DNA of 11,414 nucleotides, taken from contig MU631492.1 in NCBI GenBank assembly GCA_026770615.1, positions 131,666 through 143,079 of the forward strand. Direction: 5' to 3'. Below, one piece after another: positions 7,801 through 11,414 of this stretch. This DNA comes from Pavlovales sp. CCMP2436. Its lineage: Eukaryota; Haptophyta; Pavlovophyceae; Pavlovales. How positions within the stretch are numbered: position 1 is the stretch's first letter; every line of letters starts with the position of its first letter. The notes beneath the pieces were generated by a model, which was not told the DNA's origin, searched no databases, and saw nothing but the letters and a program-made list of their open reading frames with translations. A program made the translations under genes and the position numbers.

Positions 7801-8164
7801 CCAGCCACGCCGCGCCGAGCCGCGCGCCACTCGACCGGCGCTGCCAGACCACTGCGCAGGGGCAGCCAGCGCGGACAGTCAGAAGGCAGCAGGGACGGGG
7901 TAGCTTTGGCGCTTTCGACGAGCATCACGCGGGCAATCAGAGAGGCAGCGAGCAGCAAGGACGGGGCAGCTCACCGGCGAGCATCACGTCGGCGGGTGCG
8001 TCGTCGTCCTCGTCGACCTCGTGGACATCGTCGTCGTGCGCGCGCGGCGCGCGCGTGTCCGCGCGGTCCGCGTCGGCCACTTCGGGGTCGCCGCGCGCGG
8101 CCTCGGGGTTGCCGTCGTCCTCGCCATCGCTGCCAAAAGGGCGGAGACGCTTCCCGCCCAGCAT
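4837..8164 (-). CDS. MSH5: MSH5, meiotic MutS homologue, complete, seven exons
   Basis: Exons on the minus strand are 7975-8164, 7321-7851, 6942-7191, 6531-6828, 5590-6368, 5412-5493 and 4837-5307. All six introns (96-162 bases) begin GT, end AG and agree in phase, giving 866 residues against 834 for human MSH5. Residues 1-63 are acidic and poorly conserved. MutS core blocks include FKRHLHPSAYGGRTKEGLSL across exons 2-3 and KVGERKLRMWFAAPT in exon 3. The ATPase domain has Walker A GPNGSGKS (627-634), followed by VYLKQVAIAVYLAHVGSFVP. Walker B is LLILDE (702-707), then FGKGTHFTDGLSLL, and the conserved ATHFTE is at 741-746. SGKS in Walker A and the GSFVP segment mark MSH5 rather than the mismatch-repair MutS proteins. 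The N-terminal mismatch-recognition domain with its Phe-x-Glu is absent, as in other MSH5. MSH5 pairs with MSH4 as MutS-gamma, which stabilises recombination intermediates for crossovers. The stop is TGA at 4837-4839. Intron 4 (6369-6530) is a CA-rich simple repeat, and intron 6 has a C-tract before its acceptor. Confidence 0.95.
6380..6528. repeat. TG/GA-rich simple repeat inside MSH5 intron 4
   Basis: The stretch alternates GT, GC and GA dinucleotides with short GAGT runs, and it fills almost the whole intron. It translates into a Thr/His-rich run on the minus strand that joins two real exons in one open frame, so it could be mistaken for coding sequence. Conservation stops sharply at GAG/GTACAC and resumes at TGTAAG/GTCCTC, so I treat it as intron. 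Confidence 0.8.
7873..7996. repeat. Tandem duplication across the MSH5 exon 1 / intron 1 border
   Basis: Two units of about 62 bases (7873-7933 and 7934-7996) share GGCAGC, then CAGCAGGGACGGGGTAGCT or CAGCAAGGACGGGGCAGCT, then CGAGCATCACG. The right-hand unit contains the end of exon 1 and the working donor (minus strand GCCG/GTGAGC). The left-hand unit lies in intron 1, and its matching donor is destroyed. Confidence 0.7.
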
Positions 8165-8286
8165 TGCTCTTTTTTTCGGCAGAAATATATATCAAATAAA
8201 AAGAATATAACGTTAAAATTAGAATGACGTGCACTGTGTGCGCAGCTCGAGGATCCTGCGGACCTGGGGCTGATGAACAAGTATTT
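8165..8286 (-). promoter_or_regulatory. Upstream region of MSH5
   Basis: Immediately upstream of the MSH5 ATG the minus strand reads a run of A, then an AT-rich block with TTTGATATATATTT (8184-8197), which could serve as a TATA-like core. No other signal is recognised. The assignment rests on position only. Confidence 0.3.
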
Positions 8287-8770
8287 ACTATTTTCAAACT
8301 GATTGTGCTATTTTTGAACTGATTGCGCTATTTTTAAGAATTCAGTTTGTGAGCCAAATCGGGGTACAAAGAAGAGCGCGAGAAATGCTTATTTTTGAAC
8401 TGAGTGTTTCCAAACTGGATTAGTTTTTAACCAAGGGGGATTTTACTATTTTTGAGCTGATTGTGCTATTTTTGAACTGATTGTGCTACTTTTAAGATTC
8501 CAGTTTAGGATCCAAATCGGGGTACAAAGAAGAAAAACTGAAATTAATTATGGACGGAGGGCTGGGGATTTCATTAAATTTGCAGATTTTTGCTTTTGGT
8601 TATTTTTAGACTGAATGTTTCCAAACTGGGTTGATTTATACATATGGTTATTTATGAACTGAGTGTTTCCAAACTGGTTTGGGTTTTTACCTATGGCTTT
8701 TGGTTATTTTTGAGCTGAGTGTTTTCAAACTGGTTTTGTTTTTACCTATTGATTCCAGTTTGGGAGTCAG
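8287..8770 (+). repeat. Diverged AT-rich tandem repeat cluster
   Basis: Unit 8287-8375 recurs at 8445-8533 (offset 158). Both run from an ACTATTTT start through GATTGTGCTATTTTTGAACT to CAAATCGGGGTACAAAGAAG. Interleaved is a shorter motif, TATTTTTGAACTGAGTGTTT followed by CCAAACTGG, present at about 8390, 8604, 8649 and 8705 with small changes. A third partial end, GATTCCAGTTTGGGAGTCA, occurs near 8751. No protein is encoded. It looks like a decaying satellite or transposon-derived array upstream of MSH5. Confidence 0.8.
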
Positions 8771-9098
8771 TATGTAAGTTTTAAGAATTGTTTGCACAAT
8801 TTTGTATTGAGACATGCATTTACATACAATTTTCATTGTTTGTACCGCGCCGCCGCGCCGCAAATTAAAGGGGTGCGAGCTGGGTACCAGAGAAATTTTT
8901 ATTTTCATAGGTTCTCCAGGATAATAAGTTATAAATTTACAATGACTTGCGCTAAGCGCAGCTCACCGGGCCTGCTCCTTTTCACGGGGGCGGCTGATAT
9001 CTCCTTCCCCTCGATTAGTGTACTGTACTCTCGATTAAACTCGCGCACTCGATATCTCTCAGCTCGGCGGCGGGGCGAAGGCGGAAGCAGTACTTATA
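8771..9098. other. Unassigned AT-rich spacer
   Basis: I see no gene. An open plus-strand frame crosses this stretch and continues into the R1 repeat, but it has no recognisable motif and ends in repeat-derived residues. CGCGCCGCCGCGCCGC at about 8846 is a short GC-rich island. Confidence 0.45.
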
Positions 9099-9100
9099 TT

Positions 9101-9132
9101 ACTGATAGGGATTCAAGCTGGCGTCTGACTGT
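9101..9132 (-). repeat. Partial inverted copy of repeat R1
   Basis: ACTGATAGGGATTCAAGC followed by TGGCGTCTGACTGT is the reverse complement of the right-hand part of the R1 copies at 93-172 and 9466-9541. It stops abruptly before the TTCTGAATGT segment, so it is truncated. Confidence 0.75.
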
Positions 9133-9465
9133 ATGAGTTATATATTAATGTAGGGGGGTTTAGGCTGGCGGTGCGGCGGCAGTCTGACAAGTCTGCCCTA
9201 GGTACACAACTAAGCATACTCTTCGCTTGTCAATAGTTTAGTATTCTCTGCCCAACCTTTTTTAAATAATTAATCGAATTATAGTTTTGGTTTTTTTCTT
9301 GCGAGCACGTTTAACTTTAACTTATGTTTTCATATATCCCCGACATTATTTTTTGTAGGTACTGACTAACTGTTTGGTTTACTTTAATGTATTTAATTAA
9401 TACACGGCGCGTTAATTTACTAAAGCGCTATAACTATATATTGCGTTATGATATATAGAAGCGAA
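9133..9465. other. Unassigned spacer between R1 copies
   Basis: No gene or structured element is recognised. The stretch is mostly AT-rich with short T-runs, and it lies between the truncated inverted R1 copy and the foldback pair. It may be the interior of one larger element bounded by inverted R1 ends (9101 and 9532), but nothing inside supports this. Confidence 0.4.
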
Positions 9466-9661
9466 TGGGCGACGCAGCGCTCAGACCAGCAAAACATTCA
9501 GAACAGTCAGACGCCAGCTCGAATCCCTATCATAAATATATAGAAGCGGAGGCGCCAGCCTGAATCCCTCTCATCAAGATAGTTAAAACTTATAACTTAT
9601 ATATACTGATAGGGATTCAAGTTGGCGTCTGACTGTTCTGAATGTTTTGCTGGTCTGAGCG

Positions 9662-9663
<2 letters not shown>
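9466..9663. repeat. R1 foldback: two inverted 57-bp arms
   Basis: The left arm (9476-9532) and right arm (9607-9663) are reverse complements over 57 bases with about two mismatches, from AGCGCTCAGACCAGC to AATCCCTATCA. The spacer holds a third, degraded fragment (GGCGCCAGCCTGAATCCCTC at 9551-9570). The right arm ends directly at a (TA)n tract. This is the architecture of a MITE or foldback element, and AT-dinucleotide flanks fit TA-targeting families, though no clean target duplication can be defined inside simple repeats. Confidence 0.8.

Positions 9664-9734
<71 letters not shown>
9664..9734. repeat. (TA)n microsatellite followed by (AAT)n
   Basis: A pure TA run of nearly 60 bases continues into a short AAT run. 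It abuts the right arm of the R1 foldback. The length is likely to vary between strains, and the assembly may be collapsed here. Confidence 0.95.
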
Positions 9735-9865
9735 ATCATGCCTATTTACTTAAACCGACGGGTCCGGCCTCCCGGTCCAAGCCAACAATTCATATTCGAC
9801 CCATAACAAGCAACAATCTTGCGCTACGAGGCAGCACGAAGCCCGCAGCGCAAGAGGCTCAGGAC

Positions 9866-11274
9866 CTACGCAGCCAGCACCTCGGCCCCCGGATGCTTGA
9901 CGGCCCTGCCGGCGCCGGGCATGAGCATCGAGTCCAAGTACGTCTCGCACTGAAGCGGAGCAGTCGCAGGCGGGCACAGGGGGGGGGCGGCGGGCGGCGG
10001 CGGGGGGCAGGGGGGGGGGTAACAATAACAATTAGAAGTGTCGTGGATTGCCGTTTGAGTTGACTCAGTGGTGAGGACGGTCTCCGTCTTCTCGGGAAAG
10101 GGTTCCTTGATCCGAGTGCTTTTCAGCGCGCATCCTGATTGACACATCCGGGGATGGACGTTGAATTAGGATTCACTTAAAAAGCGCACGCGCACCCGCT
10201 CGCTCTCGTCGCGCGCCTGCTCGGCGTCCCAGCCCTTCTCAAGCGCCATGATCTCCATCACGCGCGGCAAAGCGGCGCGCGCCTGTTTTATGAGTGTTGT
10301 CGGTTATTCGTTGGATTCTGAAGACACGAATGAACCGTTCTTTAAGATGGCGGCAGGAAAAGCTAACAAATGAACAGGCAAATGAATAGAAAAATCTTCG
10401 GGTCGTAACTGAAGAGGCAAAGCGGCGCGCGCCTATTTTATAGCTTTCAGGTGTGGTGGTTATGATAGTAATCATCACAATTGTTGCTGTTATCACTTTT
10501 GTTGTAGGATCACCATCACACGGCAGTTTAAATAAGCATCGGACGAGAGATAGGCACAGGGCTAGGAACAGGAACAGGGGCAAATATTACTCTTGTTATT
10601 ATTCTAAAGAAAAAAAAGGCGTGCTGCACTTAAGAATCGGAATAAGGCACAGTCATTAACAAAAAGGCGCGTACGGCAGTCACGTCGAGGAACGAAAGAC
10701 GCGTGCGCTGTGCCAGTACGTCAATTGGAGTCTGGGCAAACTCGTGTCTGAGGGTCGGGGGGGGGAGGGGGGAGAAAGAGTTGGGCCTTAGGTGGGGCTA
10801 AGTGCTTTAAAAAAAAGCAATAAAAACAGCAACTACAACAACAACAGCAACAGGAACAAAAGAAGAAGAGCAACAGCAATCACCACAACAGTAACAACCA
10901 GCAACAGCAATAACACCAACAACAACACCAACAACCACAGCAACAGCAGCAGCAACAGGAACAACGCGTACCGGCAGGCGAACGCCACCTCTGCCTCCAC
11001 ATGCACATCAATACCAACAACAGCAACAAACCAACACCAACAACAGCAATAGCAATAACAGTAACAACAATAACAGCAGCAATAGCGACAACACCAATAC
11101 CAACAACAGCACCACCACGAACAACAACAACAACTACAGCAGCAACCTCAGCAACAACAACAGCAACACCAACACCAACACCAGCAGCAGCAACAGCAAC
11201 AACGCGTACCGGCAGGCGAACGCCACCTCTGCCTCCACATGCGGAAAGTGCGGGTGCAACCTGCGCATCCCAAG
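9866..11274 (-). CDS. GPD2: FAD-dependent glycerol-3-phosphate dehydrogenase, last four exons (5' end outside the window)
   Basis: I reconstruct exons 11210-11274, 10675-10747, 10196-10282 and 9866-9949 on the minus strand. Donors are GTACGC, GTACGC and GTGCGC; acceptors are CCTCAG, AAACAG and TTCAG; all phases agree. The joined product contains RRLHPHFPHVEAEVAFACR, then HEFAQTPIDVLAQRTRLSFL, then DVTAARAALPRVMEIMALEK, then GWDAEQARDESER, CETYLDSM and a 19-residue tail to a TAG stop (9866-9868). These match the C-terminal domain of mitochondrial GPDH (human GPD2, yeast GUT2, plant SDP6): EAEV, RRTRLAFLD, ALPR-x(2)-E-I-M and the Trp-Asp that follows. The enzyme oxidises glycerol-3-phosphate to dihydroxyacetone phosphate at the inner mitochondrial membrane, passing electrons to ubiquinone. 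The EF-hand extension of animal GPD2 is absent. The first visible exon could start further right (11295 or 11307), because duplicated sequence offers several acceptors. Introns are large and repeat-rich: 10748-11209 (CAA/CAG), 10283-10674 and 9950-10195 (C-tract). The FAD domain lies beyond the right edge. Confidence 0.88.
9979..10019. repeat. G-rich tract (C-tract of a GPDH intron)
   Basis: Plus-strand runs of 6-10 G are broken by CGGC units. On the minus strand this is the polypyrimidine tract of the last GPDH intron, about 30 bases before the TTCAG acceptor. The plus strand could form G-quadruplexes. Confidence 0.8.
10266..10441. repeat. Direct repeat duplicating a GPDH 3' splice site
   Basis: The 26 bases at 10266-10291 recur at 10416-10441 with one mismatch. 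On the minus strand each copy reads ATAAAA-Y-AG followed by GCGCGCGCCGCTTTGCC: acceptor plus the first 17 bases of the ARAALPR exon. Only the copy at 10266-10291 continues into conserved coding sequence, so the other is a decoy inside the intron. Confidence 0.85.
10815..11197. repeat. CAA/CAG-type trinucleotide repeat within a GPDH intron
   Basis: The plus strand is an irregular mixture of CAA, CAG, ACC and AAT triplets, so several frames stay open and appear to encode Asn/Ser/Gln/Thr-rich peptides. GPDH exons on the minus strand flank it on both sides with matching splice phases, so I treat it as intronic low-complexity sequence. It is interrupted at 10960-11004 by a copy of the exon border found at 11198-11242. 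Confidence 0.85.
10960..11242. repeat. Direct repeat duplicating a GPDH exon end and its donor
   Basis: The 45 bases at 10960-11004 and 11198-11242 are identical (offset 238). On the minus strand they encode HVEAEVAFAC plus the donor CG/GTACGC and the first intron bases. The copy at 11198-11242 belongs to the exon. The other sits in the following intron, so splicing from either donor could give nearly the same message. Confidence 0.9.
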
Positions 11275-11275
11275 C

Positions 11276-11414
11276 TGCAATCTCGAACGGTCCACCTCGC
11301 AAAAACGCTGCACTTTATTTATTTCATATTATTATGGGGGTTGCATAAGGGTGAAAGGGGAGGGGGGGGGGCGGTGCATTTGCAAACTCGAAAGGTCCAC
11401 CTCGCAAAAACGCT
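11276..11414. repeat. Direct repeat at the upstream border of the first visible GPDH exon
   Basis: The 34 bases at 11276-11309 recur at 11381-11414 with two mismatches (offset 105), and the second copy runs off the window. On the minus strand each includes TGCGAG/GTGGACC, a potential exon/donor junction. Between the copies lies a C-tract (plus-strand G-run 11357-11370). An intron of 105 bases from 11400 down to 11296 would fit both copies and keep the GPDH frame. Confidence 0.75.

Noticed and set aside
9750..10147. Pro-rich minus-strand protein across the G-runs
   Set aside because: The Pro stretch is the C-tract of an intron. Only the last 27 codons (from CETYL) are coding, spliced to the ARAALPR exon.
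10792..11348. Plus-strand Asn/Ser/Gln/Thr-rich proteins, including a frame ending in CGKCGC
   Set aside because: Trinucleotide repeats lacking stops keep all frames open. The region lies inside a minus-strand GPDH intron, and the Cys-rich part is the antisense of a GPDH exon.

Overview
The window is nuclear DNA of a single-celled eukaryote, most likely a GC-rich aquatic microalga such as a haptophyte or stramenopile. That assignment is inference: it rests on GC-rich coding regions, short GT-AG introns, AT-rich repeat-filled spacers and a probable selenoprotein. Four genes can be supported. Three are on the minus strand and one is on the plus strand.

Region by region. Positions 1-1126 hold a copy of a dispersed repeat, an AT-rich stretch, and the 3' untranslated region of the first gene. 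Positions 1127-1914 (minus) carry a two-exon gene for a secreted, thioredoxin-fold protein whose active-site position reads UGA-Gly-UGA-UGA. Its 3' UTR contains a hairpin (952-1019) with the features of a eukaryotic SECIS element. I read it as a selenoprotein with a Sec-Gly-Sec-Sec redox motif, ending in the ER-retention-like sequence KEEL. Positions 1915-2453 are a shared divergent promoter. Positions 2454-3179 (plus) encode a RING-H2 protein of the APC11/RBX1 family. Positions 3180-4836 contain two inverted-repeat elements and otherwise unassigned sequence. Positions 4837-8164 (minus) are a complete seven-exon MSH5, the meiotic MutS homologue; its six introns keep frame throughout and give 866 residues. 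Positions 8165-9865 are AT-rich, with a diverged tandem repeat, a foldback repeat and a long (TA)n tract. Positions 9866 to the right edge (minus) hold the last four exons of a mitochondrial-type FAD-dependent glycerol-3-phosphate dehydrogenase. These exons are hidden among G-runs and CAA/CAG repeats that turn out to be intronic.

The genes do not form a pathway; they serve meiosis (MSH5), cell-cycle ubiquitination (APC11-like), probable ER redox chemistry (selenoprotein) and glycerol-3-phosphate oxidation. Two genome habits stand out. Several introns have a polypyrimidine tract made almost only of C. Several introns also carry a direct repeat of their own exon border, as expected if local tandem duplications shape or create introns here. 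The best candidate for something undescribed is the multi-selenocysteine protein.
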